DNA from: Neomoorella carbonis
Lineage (GTDB): Bacteria > Bacillota > DSM-521 > Neomoorellales > Neomoorellaceae
Direction: 5' to 3'
Length of the DNA stretch: 64,000 nt
Assembly (NCBI RefSeq): GCF_045278715.1
Contig: NZ_CP136420.1
Span: forward strand, 1,674,001-1,738,000
The position numbers were made by a program, and so were the translations under genes. Below the pieces are notes generated by a model. The model was not told the origin of the DNA. It saw nothing but the letters and a program-made list of their open reading frames with translations, and searched no databases. Positions within the stretch are counted from its first letter, which is position 1. Each line of letters begins with the position of its first letter. This document shows, piece after piece, positions 40,416-48,559 of the stretch.

Positions 40416-42452
40416 TTAACCCGTATCTCTTCCCTGCAAGACTACGAACCAATCATTGTAAACAGTTCCTTCGGTCACCACAACGCCGTCGGCGTAAGGC
40501 GGCGCGTCCAGGGCCGCGCTCCCTGCCGCGCCCGTGCCGGAGAGCCGCATCGTGACCACCGTCCCTTCAGGCGTAACCTCCAGGCTTGGGTCGGTCCAGA
40601 ACTCCACCTGCCAGGTCTTGTTGGCGCCGTTGACAGTCGTGGCTACCGGCCCGGACCCTATCGTGGCCTGCTGCCCTGCCCCGTAGGGGAAGACCGCCGT
40701 GACGGTATCCAGAGGGCCTATGCTATCCACCAGCAGGGTGACCTTGGCCCCGGCCTTCACCTTCGGAAGCTGGGCGGCTGTCATCCCCTGAGTTATGAGG
40801 ATATGAGTCGCGGAGTTGGCCGGGTCAGGGGCTGCCTGGTCCGGCGGCGGGCTGGCTATCCCGGCCACCCGGGGGCGCTCGAAAGCGACCACGCAGAAGT
40901 CGGCCCAGGCAGACCAGTCGGAATCTACTCCCGCCTGGTCCCACACCTTCACCCTCACCTTAAAGCGGTAGTCGCCGGATGCCCACAGCGGTCCGGGTAC
41001 GTCCGGCGCCCCGCTGGTGGGAACAGTATACTGGGTACTGCTCCCCATAACTTTGCCGGTGTCCAGCACCGGCTGCAGGTCGGAAGCCCGGACAATCTGT
41101 AGCTGGTAGGCGCTCTGACTGTCGCCGGGGTCGGGATCAGAGAAGGTCCAGCTCAAAGTGGGTGTTGTGGTGGTGTAACACGTCCCCTGGGTGTCGATCA
41201 CCGGCGGGTAGGGGTTTGCGTCCGTGTCCCAGACTACGGCTGCTCCGTTAAAAGCTACTATTTTGGGAGTTACGTTCGGGTCGGAAGTCGCCAGGTCGGC
41301 CCTCCACTTTACGGCCCGGCCTGAAGTTAGCTTTGCCCACAGCCTGGTGTCGCTTGAGGCCGGGCTCACGGCCTGGCTGTCGCCTATGGCCGTCCAGGTG
41401 GCGCCGTTGTCGGTAGTGACTTCAGCTACCGGGCCGGATGGCGTGCCCCTCACCCGCCAGACTTTAGCCCAGGTACTGCCGTCGGCGGTCAACGAGAAGG
41501 TTATTGACGTCTTATCGGGTACGATCACGTAGGCCCGCACCCGTACGTAATCCACGCTGTTGCCCGGGTCTTTCGCTTGCGATACCACCATCGCCGAAGG
41601 GGCGTAGCTGCCCAGGTTGGAGAGGCCGGCCACGGTAACGGACATATTAGGGTTATGCACTAACTGGGTGCCGTCCCACGAGTAATACATCACCTGGTCG
41701 CCGTCGATGATTATTCGGTCGAAAGTCCCCGGCCGCACGGCCACACAGACGGGGTTATTGAGCCCCGAAGTCACCGAAAGCGCGGCGTTGTAGCGAAAAG
41801 CAGAACCGTCAAAGGAAAAGTGCTTTACCTGTTTGCCGTCCACCACTACCAGGTCTTGTGCCCCAGCAGCAGCTATAGCCACGGGAGAAGAAAGGCCAGT
41901 CACGGCCAGGGCGGGGTTTTCGGCCAGACTTGAGCCGGTGAAATTGAAGTACCTTACCTGGTTGCTGTCCAGGACGGCCATATCGTAGCTCCCGGCTGCC
42001 AGGGCAAAATCAATGGGGTTAGTCAACCCCGCAGGCTCCAGGTATGGCACCTCCACCATGCCCGAGCCCGTGAACATGAAATCTTTGACCGACTTCCCCA
42101 CCAAGCCCGCCACTTCTCCTTCACGGACGCCCACAGCCATCGCCCCGGCCAGACCGGCCACCGAAAGGGCCGGGTTCTCGACCATGGAAGTGCCGGTGAA
42201 GGAATAGTGGTAAAGCTTATCCCTGGTGGCCACAATCACGTCAGGGTAAGTATCCCCCGCGGCAACAGCCAGAGGGTTGGAAGACAGGGGCACGTCAAGG
42301 ATAGGGTTCTCCACCATTTTCGTGCCGTCGAAGCTGAAATGGATGACTTTCCCGGGCGCCATCACCACGTAGTCCGGCCCACCGTCAGGCCAGAAGGAAG
42401 CCGCGTGGGCATTATATCTGGGAAGGCGGATCTCGTGCAGGGTAGTGTCCAC
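40416..42452 (-). CDS. Large secreted repeat protein (propeller-like N-terminus, FnIII-like C-terminus)
   Basis: 678 residues from GTG 42452. The N-terminal 290 residues contain about six repeats ending in a phenylalanine-or-tyrosine-rich FTGTSMVENPAL-like unit, likely a beta-propeller. A middle carbohydrate-binding-like region and FnIII-like segments (PTLSWTFSDPDPGDS) follow. The same frame continues upstream to 42602 and encodes a good signal peptide (KICLILAVLAGVLFLRAG), but no ATG, GTG or TTG starts it; dropping one T from a T4 run near 42600 would join it to a GTG with a GGAGG site. Probably a surface or pilus-associated adhesin. Confidence 0.7.
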   Translation of the reverse strand: MDTTLHEIRLPRYNAHAASFWPDGGPDYVVMAPGKVIHFSFDGTKMVENPILDVPLSSNPLAVAAGDTYPDVIVATRDKLYHYSFTGTSMVENPALSVAGLAGAMAVGVREGEVAGLVGKSVKDFMFTGSGMVEVPYLEPAGLTNPIDFALAAGSYDMAVLDSNQVRYFNFTGSSLAENPALAVTGLSSPVAIAAAGAQDLVVVDGKQVKHFSFDGSAFRYNAALSVTSGLNNPVCVAVRPGTFDRIIIDGDQVMYYSWDGTQLVHNPNMSVTVAGLSNLGSYAPSAMVVSQAKDPGNSVDYVRVRAYVIVPDKTSITFSLTADGSTWAKVWRVRGTPSGPVAEVTTDNGATWTAIGDSQAVSPASSDTRLWAKLTSGRAVKWRADLATSDPNVTPKIVAFNGAAVVWDTDANPYPPVIDTQGTCYTTTTPTLSWTFSDPDPGDSQSAYQLQIVRASDLQPVLDTGKVMGSSTQYTVPTSGAPDVPGPLWASGDYRFKVRVKVWDQAGVDSDWSAWADFCVVAFERPRVAGIASPPPDQAAPDPANSATHILITQGMTAAQLPKVKAGAKVTLLVDSIGPLDTVTAVFPYGAGQQATIGSGPVATTVNGANKTWQVEFWTDPSLEVTPEGTVVTMRLSGTGAAGSAALDAPPYADGVVVTEGTVYNDWFVVLQGRDTG

Positions 42453-42617
42453 GACGGCCGTAGTAGCAGAGCTGTCAATAGTGGTGGGAGTATCGGTATC
42501 CGTTATCCCATACTGCCAGGTGGCTGCGACTGCCGGTCCTGCCCTAAGAAACAGGACGCCGGCCAGGACGGCCAGGATGAGACAAATTTTCCGCGTTGAA
42601 AATCACCCCCTCCAACC

Positions 42618-42645
42618 AAAAGAAAAACCCCGGCACTGGCCGGGG
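42618..42645 (-). terminator. Terminator after secreted Ig-like protein
   Basis: Stem CCCCGGC/GCCGGGG, 4-base loop, minus-strand TTTTTCTTTT. Same design as the one at 43857. Confidence 0.85.
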
Positions 42646-42660
42646 CAAAAGCCAGAAAGA

Positions 42661-43737
42661 TTACACGCGGAAGGCGGTCATGGTAGCCTGGGAACTGTTT
42701 CCCGCCGCGTCCTTCACCTCTACGGTGATCGTGTGCGCCCCTGTTGAAGAAAGGGTCACCGGGATGGCGTTCTGGGGGATGTTGTACCACCCCGTCCAGG
42801 TTCCCCCGTCAACCTGGGCGCGGGCCTGGAGCTGCCCGGTCCTGTTGTCGGTGGCCTGCACGACAACGTAGAAGGTCCCGGTGCTGGTGCAGGTGGCCCC
42901 ATTCTGGCCAGCCACTTTCTGGATGGTAGGCGGGGTAGTATCTGTACCGCCCTGGGCGGCCTGGTAAGCCCAGTAGGCGGCGGACTGGCCGTTATAAATG
43001 GTCTGAGCGGCGGCGGTATTGGCGGCATTATAAGCGTTCTGGGCGTTTGTCGCGGCGATGTCAGCGCTGGACTTGGCTTGCTGGGCGTAAGTGGCTGCAT
43101 TGGAAGCATTCGTTGCTGCTGTCTGAGCATAAGAAATTATCGAGTTGACTGTTTCTTGATCTGCGGCATTGGTCCCCAATGTGCAATTAAGTGTAGCCTC
43201 CCACCCAGAATTCAAAGTAGTGGAACCAGAGCCACTCCACGATGCGCCTGCTCTCTCGCTGCCGCTATAAGTGACATCTACTTTGACAAGATACTTTCCG
43301 TTGTTTATCGCGGGAAGGGTGAGAGTGTGGGTTCCCAGGTTTATCCTATAACCTGAACCTGAGTATGTTACGGAGGGGTAAGTGTACGAAACCGACACCC
43401 GAGAATTATCTTGATACGTGCCAGTTAGTGTGACTTTTATAGTAGCGGATTTATTTATTACGGATATATCTTTAGTAGATTGCGTTGCTTCAAAGTAAGC
43501 ATTGAAGGTAAAACTGTTTGCCAGGATTACCATCCCATCCGGGGAAGAATAACTTTTAGACCCTGACCAATAAAAGCCAGCAGAATAACCACTATAATTT
43601 GATGAAATTGTCACTGAGTCAGTGATACAATCTAAATTAATAGTTACCCCTTCTGCGGGCACCCACCCCAAAGCGTACAGTGGGTTGATTACCAGCAATA
43701 AGAAAACTAATAAAGTGACGGTAAGCAGTTTTTTCAT
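42661..43737 (-). CDS. Secreted protein with coiled coil and Ig-like C-terminus
   Basis: 358 residues. Signal peptide MKKLLTVTLLVFLLLVINPLYALG, a serine/tyrosine/threonine-rich beta domain, a long alanine- and asparagine-rich coiled coil (residues about 205-265, AATNASNAATYAQQAKSSA), and a C-terminal Ig-like domain (TTPPTIQKV...VEVKDAAGNSSQ). Likely exported and exposed on the surface. Flanked by terminators. A fragment with the same C-terminal motif lies upstream at 43895. Confidence 0.75.
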   Translation of the reverse strand: MKKLLTVTLLVFLLLVINPLYALGWVPAEGVTINLDCITDSVTISSNYSGYSAGFYWSGSKSYSSPDGMVILANSFTFNAYFEATQSTKDISVINKSATIKVTLTGTYQDNSRVSVSYTYPSVTYSGSGYRINLGTHTLTLPAINNGKYLVKVDVTYSGSERAGASWSGSGSTTLNSGWEATLNCTLGTNAADQETVNSIISYAQTAATNASNAATYAQQAKSSADIAATNAQNAYNAANTAAAQTIYNGQSAAYWAYQAAQGGTDTTPPTIQKVAGQNGATCTSTGTFYVVVQATDNRTGQLQARAQVDGGTWTGWYNIPQNAIPVTLSSTGAHTITVEVKDAAGNSSQATMTAFRV

Positions 43738-43856
43738 TAAGAAACCCTCCTTTCAATTAATAAAAACAATCAAATTCCCGACTTTACAGGCTCCATAGGT
43801 CTTTTTAATCGGGCTTTTCATTTGCAATACCTCCTCTGCGCCGATCCACCTCTCTC

Positions 43857-43886
43857 AATAAAAGAAAAACCCCAGCGGTGCTGGGG
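43857..43886 (-). terminator. Terminator after Ig-like gene fragment
   Basis: Stem CCCCAGC/GCTGGGG with a 3-base loop, minus-strand TTTTTCTTTT. Nearly the same as the terminator at 42618-42645, supporting duplication of a gene end. Confidence 0.8.
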
Positions 43887-43894
43887 CAAAGCAA

Positions 43895-43966
43895 CTAAAT
43901 CTTAAAGATCGTCGTGCTCGCTAAAGCCACATTCCCCGCCTGGTCTTTCACGTTAACATTGGCCCT
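43895..43966 (-). pseudogene. C-terminal remnant of a secreted Ig-like protein
   Basis: Open frame reading ANVNVKDQAGNVALASTTIFKI then stop, parallel to the VEVKDAAGNSSQATMTAFRV end of the 42661 gene. It has no start and abuts the stop of the 43965 gene. The remaining 43738-43856 holds nothing recognisable. Confidence 0.65.
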
Positions 43967-44756
43967 ATTGCCCTAGAACATTCTGTATACCTACAATCCT
44001 CCACCCCTGCGCCGTTCGATAAAAAACAGCCGCTACGCCAATTTTTTTCTCCCCCGCGTGATAGTCACACCGGGCAACGAGCAGCTTCCCGTCCCGCGCC
44101 AGAGGCGTCAGAGAAACCTCGCTCACAGCTTCCAGGAGCTTGCCCTTACTTAGCACATCCCCGGCCGCCAGGTGTTCTTTCAAAGCCGGTCCCGCCAGCC
44201 ACTGGTCCGCCTCTTTATAGCGCCCCGCGGCCAGGTCGTCCAGGTAGCCGACAAAAACCTCCTTTGCCGCTTCCACGTCTCCAGCCCTGCCCAAAACTAA
44301 GCTCCAACCGGACAGGTCAGGCGCACCTTCACGAAAAGAAACAACCTTCCAGCCCCCAGCTTCCTTCATAACGTCAAGCTCGTACCACCCCACGTCAGCC
44401 GTGCCATCCTTAAGCGTCAACTCCACTGTAGCTTTGACTCTGGCCCAATCGCGCCCCAGGGCCTGGAGGGAAGTAGAAATCTCGTCCACCCGGGCGACTA
44501 GATTTTTGCCTTCTAGCTTCCCGGCGGCCTCCGCCGCGCGTCCTTCAGACACTCCCCTGGCCGCAGCCAAATCACCTGTCGCCATCGCTTGCAGGTAAGA
44601 ACGGGCAGCTTGTTCAACAGACCGTTCTTCGCTTGAAAATCGCCACTGCCAAATAAAATAGACTGCCAAACCTATAACCGTAACCACTAAAAGAGCGTAA
44701 AAAGTTTCAACGTAAATTACTCCCTTCTTATCGCGCAGAAAACGAAACACGCTCAA
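43965..44756 (-). CDS. Membrane-anchored prepilin-like protein with NTF2-like repeats
   Basis: 263 residues from TTG 44756. Short N-terminus RDKKGVIYVETFYALLVVTVIGLAVYFIW resembles a TadE/pilin-type segment (glycine then glutamate at +6). The exported part has two similar domains (SYLQAMATGDLAAARG and GYLDDLAAGRYKEADQWLAG) with C-terminal strands as in NTF2-like folds. Belongs to the first Tad gene set; follows a 29-residue membrane peptide. Confidence 0.6.
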   Translation of the reverse strand: MSVFRFLRDKKGVIYVETFYALLVVTVIGLAVYFIWQWRFSSEERSVEQAARSYLQAMATGDLAAARGVSEGRAAEAAGKLEGKNLVARVDEISTSLQALGRDWARVKATVELTLKDGTADVGWYELDVMKEAGGWKVVSFREGAPDLSGWSLVLGRAGDVEAAKEVFVGYLDDLAAGRYKEADQWLAGPALKEHLAAGDVLSKGKLLEAVSEVSLTPLARDGKLLVARCDYHAGEKKIGVAAVFYRTAQGWRIVGIQNVLGQ

Positions 44757-44846
44757 TTACGGCAACCCTCCCCTCAGGAATATCAGAGCACCAACGCCAG
44801 TCAAAAGCATTATAATTCCTGTCGCCAGATAAAAAGGCCGCCTCAT
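44757..44846 (-). CDS. 29-residue single-helix membrane peptide
   Basis: MRRPFYLATGIIMLLTGVG and so on, one membrane helix, with a GGGAGG site before the ATG at 44846. Its TAA abuts the TTG start of the next gene. Too short for standard gene calling; likely a real small protein of the pilus operon. Confidence 0.55.
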   Translation of the reverse strand: MRRPFYLATGIIMLLTGVGALIFLRGGLP

Positions 44847-44865
44847 TGCGGCTTACCTCCCTTAC

Positions 44866-45471
44866 TTACTTCTTGACTATCCTGGCCGCTGCCCACCGGG
44901 TGGTATCGGCGTCTGATCCCATCACGCCTTTAGCCCTGGACGTGACCACGGCGACCACGCCAGGCATCTCCAGGGTGGTAACCCTGGCCCCGGCGCCCCC
45001 GGGGACCACATCATTCTTGCTAACCGCAAAGCCCTGCGGGAATCCCGTACCGGCCAGGTCTTCCACCACAAGGCTCGTCCCGTCGAATATATACTTTTTT
45101 CCTGCCGGGGCATAACGTTCGTCACCGTTATAGACCACCAAAACATAGCCAGGTGGCCATGCCATCCCGGAACCCTGTAAAGGCGCCAGGGTGACCGGGT
45201 CCAGCCCGAGATTCCGGGCCAGAACCGACACGAAAACCATGTCGGCCATGTCAGGGTCTATCCTGGGATCGCCTTCGGCCTGGCTCCTCTCCACCACACA
45301 GGATGCCGCCGCCCGGGCCGCTTCCGCAACCGCCTGGCCCAGATCAGCGTAAGATTCGGTCACAAACCGGCTGTACTGCGCCGTCCCAGCTATGAGGAAG
45401 GCCAGCATGGGCAGGAGGATGATCAAAAAAACGCTCACAAAACCCCTCTCGTCACGGGTTAACCCTTTCAC
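44866..45471 (-). CDS. TadG/TadE-like pseudopilin
   Basis: 201 residues from GTG 45471. N-terminal RDERGFVSVFLIILLPMLAFLIAG is a Tad-type export/anchor segment; the following region has an AEAARAAASCVV helix and an extracytoplasmic domain. Overlaps the preceding pseudopilin gene by 20 bases. Expected to sit at the membrane base of the pilus. Confidence 0.7.
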   Translation of the reverse strand: MKGLTRDERGFVSVFLIILLPMLAFLIAGTAQYSRFVTESYADLGQAVAEAARAAASCVVERSQAEGDPRIDPDMADMVFVSVLARNLGLDPVTLAPLQGSGMAWPPGYVLVVYNGDERYAPAGKKYIFDGTSLVVEDLAGTGFPQGFAVSKNDVVPGGAGARVTTLEMPGVVAVVTSRAKGVMGSDADTTRWAAARIVKK

Positions 45472-45886
45472 TGTAGGTCTTCCCCCCTACCTTGACCTGC
45501 ACGCCCAGGGGCGGCGACCCGTTGATGAGCAGCCCCATTATGAACGGCTTCTGGTCAAAAGAAGCCGTCACCTGAAGGGTTATCTCCGAAGCCGACGGGT
45601 CAAGGTTGTTCCGCAGCACCCGGGCGTCTCCCATAGACTCGCGCGGCCCCTGGATGGAGGTTACCGTCAACCCCACTCCCTTAAAAGCGTTCACCATAGC
45701 CGCTTCATCCGCAGTCGTAAGATAACCCTCCAGGCGCATCCTGTCCAGGTAATAATTGAGCAGCTGCTCGGCCCGCAGATGTTTCACCTGCACCAGGTAC
45801 AGGTCCAGGCTCCCGAAGACCATAAAAGCTAGCAGGCTGAAGACAATAAGCAGCTCTATAATGAGAAACCCCCGCGTGTCCCTCAA
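45452..45886 (-). CDS. TadE-like pseudopilin
   Basis: 144 residues from a TTG at 45886 that overlaps the previous stop (TTGA). The N-terminus RDTRGFLIIELLIVFSLLAFMVFG is a classical prepilin segment, with glutamate five residues after the glycine. The longer frame to 46069 overlaps another gene and is not used. Probable minor pilin processed by the prepilin peptidase at 50841. Confidence 0.68.
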   Translation of the reverse strand: MRDTRGFLIIELLIVFSLLAFMVFGSLDLYLVQVKHLRAEQLLNYYLDRMRLEGYLTTADEAAMVNAFKGVGLTVTSIQGPRESMGDARVLRNNLDPSASEITLQVTASFDQKPFIMGLLINGSPPLGVQVKVGGKTYSERVNP

Positions 45887-46071
45887 AAGCCGGAGCCCAT
45901 GATGTCCGTCGATTTTTGGACCGCGCCCTGGTAGAGGGACCGGATTTCCGGCAGGAGTATGGCCACCACAGAGGCCGCCGTTACCGCCAGGGCGGCCGCC
46001 ATGATCAACGCTTCGGCCAAACCGTAACCCTCTTCCCCGCAGAGCTTTCTCCATAGCTTTGTCAGCCACAT
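45883..46071 (-). CDS. Short pilin-like membrane protein
   Basis: 62 residues from the ATG at 46071 with a GGGAGGTG site. GEEGYGLAEALIMAAALAVTAASVVAILL is a Flp-type segment with glutamate five residues after the glycine. Probably a minor Flp subunit. Confidence 0.65.
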   Translation of the reverse strand: MWLTKLWRKLCGEEGYGLAEALIMAAALAVTAASVVAILLPEIRSLYQGAVQKSTDIMGSGF

Positions 46072-46086
46072 AAAAGCACCTCCCAT

Positions 46087-46120
46087 AAAAAAGTAAAGGC
46101 GGGGGTTTTAGCCCCGCCTT
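46087..46120 (-). terminator. Terminator or attenuator after flp pilin gene
   Basis: 9-bp stem AAGGCGGGG/CCCCGCCTT with a minus-strand ACTTTTTTAT tail. It would let the pilin be expressed above the genes downstream. Confidence 0.8.
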
Positions 46121-46133
46121 CTCAACCTCAACA

Positions 46134-46325
46134 CTACTGAACGGTCCAGGAGTCCACTATGCCCTGCACCTTGTTGCCTACATCAGTGGCCGCATTGTTG
46201 AGTCCCAACTTCATGGTACCAAGAACGAAAGTGGCTATCACGCCAAGGACACCTACGATCACCAGGAGCTCGGCCATTTCATACCCTTTCTCGTCGCGCC
46301 AGATCTTTTTCAGCAAGGACAGCAT
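46134..46325 (-). CDS. flp: Flp-family type IVb pilin
   Basis: 63 residues. Leader MLSLLKKIWRDEKG then YEMAELLVIVGVLGVIATFVLG: the cleavage glycine, the glutamate-tyrosine region and one hydrophobic helix are typical of Flp pilins. GGAGG site before ATG 46325, terminator after the gene. Likely the major subunit of the first pilus. Confidence 0.85.
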   Translation of the reverse strand: MLSLLKKIWRDEKGYEMAELLVIVGVLGVIATFVLGTMKLGLNNAATDVGNKVQGIVDSWTVQ

Positions 46326-46450
46326 AAAAATACCTCCTTTTTTTGTTGTTAACGCTTACCCCTAAACCTTCAACACCGCCATGCACAATTGCGTAAAACC
46401 TTGAAGCCGCGGGCACATCCCCCCTTTCCGCAGTCAAAACAAACAACGAG

Positions 46451-46579
46451 TCATAAAAGCCCCGACTTCCACCAGATAACAAGGCAGGATATTATAAATA
46501 CCAAAGTTGTAGTCATGATTAAAATATCTTCAATACTTCCGCGTTCGTTGATGATTAACTTCCAGAGAAATTTTCCCAT
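46451..46579 (-). CDS. 42-residue pilin-like membrane protein
   Basis: Starts MGKFLWKLIINERGSIEDIL and continues with one hydrophobic helix (LIMTTTLVFIISCLVIWW). The GSIED stretch resembles a prepilin cleavage region. Weak ribosome binding site. The surrounding 46326-46910 has no larger gene on this strand. Confidence 0.5.
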   Translation of the reverse strand: MGKFLWKLIINERGSIEDILIMTTTLVFIISCLVIWWKSGLL

Positions 46580-46680
46580 TGCATATCAACCTACCCAAAA
46601 GGTGAAAATTACTTCTGTAGACAAAAAAGCCTCCTCACGAAGTTACGAATGGATGCTATTCCTACATCGCCAGGCAAGCG

Positions 46681-46830
46681 CTACTTTACATGCAGCGCAA
46701 GCCTAACAATCATATTGACCAACATCATCACGGCGAAAATAAATACCGCTTCCCCAAAAAGCGTCTCGTCAAAGATAAAACCTGCTACCCATTGCACCCT
46801 CCGAAAAAGCCATAACAAAAACGGCTTCAT
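46681..46830 (-). CDS. 49-residue membrane protein of the Tad cluster
   Basis: MKPFLLWLFRRVQWVAGFIF then DETLFGEAVFIFAVMMLVNMI. One strong helix. GAGGAGG lies 9 bases before the ATG at 46830, and the gene follows tadC. Probably a small pilus accessory protein. Confidence 0.6.
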   Translation of the reverse strand: MKPFLLWLFRRVQWVAGFIFDETLFGEAVFIFAVMMLVNMIVRLALHVK

Positions 46831-46910
46831 GAAAATCAGCCTCCTCACAATGGATGCTCAAACCCACGTTCGTCCCGAAATAACTTTCTTGCAACCCCTC
46901 ACCTTTCCGG

Positions 46911-47678
46911 CTAAAAGAAGGAAATGGCATCCTTCAACACCCCGGCCACGCGGTAAAGCAGGGGCCCCACAATGAGCCCCACGGCAGCCGCCAGGGGCAG
47001 GGCGCGGTACAGGGTGAAGTACAGCGGCCTCTTCGCGATGTTTACCTCCGCGGCAAGCTGCCGCAGGCGCTCCAGGTTGTACGCTTCCCGCTGCATCACT
47101 CCCTCAAGGTTTTTTAACCCCACCCGATCCACCTGGCCCAAAAGGGACACCAGGATCTCGGCCTCCGGTATGTTCAGGTTTTTTCTCAGCACCTCCAGGG
47201 CGCGCCTGGGGCCCGCCGGCCAGCAGGCCAGGCACTCCCCCACGGCCCGCCGCAGACGCGGGGTAAGCAAAGCGGCCGCCCGCATGGCCTGCGGCAGGGC
47301 GTAGCCCGCCCGCATGTAAAGCTCTACCGCCTCGAAAAGCACCGTCAGTTCCCGGATGGCGGCCGCCCTGTCGCTTCCCTCTTTGAGCTTGAACGTCATT
47401 CTGGTAATAATAAGGCCCACGGCTCCGCCCAGGGTGACCAGCAGGGCCAACACCGGCGGCCTCGCGCCCCATCCCAGGAGAAGCATCCCCGCCATCCCGG
47501 CCAGGACGGCCGCCGTTTCTCTAACACTTCTGGGGTCAGACGGTTTTCTGGGCTTTTTCACCCTCTCCTCCGGACGGTCCCGCCGGGTAGAAGAAAGCAG
47601 CTTTACGGCCATGAGCGTCCAGGCCCCGGCGGCCAGCCCAAGGCCGGCGGCGGCCAGGAAAACCGACCAGGCCTTCAT
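46911..47678 (-). CDS. tadC: TadC-type inner-membrane platform protein
   Basis: 255 residues with a T2SS-F-like domain (ELTVLFEAVELYMRAGYALPQAMRAA) and membrane helices near the start, at 55-95 and at the C-terminus. Overlaps tadB by 4 bases. With TadB it forms the platform on which Flp subunits are assembled. Confidence 0.82.
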   Translation of the reverse strand: MKAWSVFLAAAGLGLAAGAWTLMAVKLLSSTRRDRPEERVKKPRKPSDPRSVRETAAVLAGMAGMLLLGWGARPPVLALLVTLGGAVGLIITRMTFKLKEGSDRAAAIRELTVLFEAVELYMRAGYALPQAMRAAALLTPRLRRAVGECLACWPAGPRRALEVLRKNLNIPEAEILVSLLGQVDRVGLKNLEGVMQREAYNLERLRQLAAEVNIAKRPLYFTLYRALPLAAAVGLIVGPLLYRVAGVLKDAISFF

Positions 47679-48559
47679 ACTTCCACCTTCCCCATGAGGC
47701 GGTCCATGACCACCCAGACTATGACGGATAGGAAACAGAGGGCCACCACTATCCTCCCGGCCACGGTACCCGCCAGGAACTCGTAGGTTTCCGGGACTGT
47801 AGCCCGCATCACCAGGTAGGCAGGCACCATGGCGAACAGCATAATCCAGGAAAGCAGCCGGTCGGCGTAGAGCTCGCTCCTGTTTTTCCGGATCAGCTCA
47901 AGCTGGACGGCCATCCTGGTTACCAGCTCGCCGAAAAGGGGCGCCACCGAAGAATCCCTGCGGGCGGCCATGAGCAGCTGGACGAACATCCTGCCCGGCC
48001 CGAAGTCAAGGCGAACCATAAGGTCCGAAAGCACGTCGTCCAGGGATTTACCCAAAGAGACGGCCCGGTAGGTGTCCCTGAAGACCGCCCCCAGGGGGTC
48101 CGGCACCCGCGCGGCCACCTCTCCCAGGGCTTTCCCAATCTGCGGCGTCTGGGTGAACTCGGCGGCAAAAATCCTAACGGCCGTGGCCATCTGCTCCAGC
48201 ATCTTGAGCTTGCGGCCTTCCATGCGCTGGAGTATGAACTGGTCGGGAAGGAGGACGGCCGCCGTGGCCATGAGAAGTGCGGCGACAAAGTTTTTGAATA
48301 CGAACAGCCCGATATAGAGAGAAACCAGCACGGCCAGGGTAACGCCCGCCGTGTAGAAGCGGCCGCGGAACCTGACCCCGGCGGCTTCAAGCTTTTGCTC
48401 GGTGGCTTCGGCCCAGGCGTCCAGGGACTCCCGGGGGATGAGGGAAGAAAGCTGCCTGGCCGCCTTCCGGTAGTTCACCAGCCGTATCAGGAGCAGCATC
48501 CCGGCCCCGGCGGCCAGGCCGGTCCCGAAAGCGAAACCAAGGACAGAAAGGCGGGTCAT
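47675..48559 (-). CDS. tadB: TadB-type inner-membrane platform protein
   Basis: 294 residues. Helices at about 5-25, 85-120, 225-245 and 265-285; the T2SS-F domain contains LEQMATAVRIFAAEFTQTPQIGKALGEVA. Starts at ATG 48559, overlapping the tadA stop (ATGA). Confidence 0.85.
   Translation of the reverse strand: MTRLSVLGFAFGTGLAAGAGMLLLIRLVNYRKAARQLSSLIPRESLDAWAEATEQKLEAAGVRFRGRFYTAGVTLAVLVSLYIGLFVFKNFVAALLMATAAVLLPDQFILQRMEGRKLKMLEQMATAVRIFAAEFTQTPQIGKALGEVAARVPDPLGAVFRDTYRAVSLGKSLDDVLSDLMVRLDFGPGRMFVQLLMAARRDSSVAPLFGELVTRMAVQLELIRKNRSELYADRLLSWIMLFAMVPAYLVMRATVPETYEFLAGTVAGRIVVALCFLSVIVWVVMDRLMGKVEV

Noticed and set aside
46279..46482. Minus-strand ORF of 67 codons overlapping the Flp pilin gene
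   Set aside because: Overlaps the certain pilin start, lacks a ribosome binding site and resembles nothing; the pilin frame is clearly the real one.
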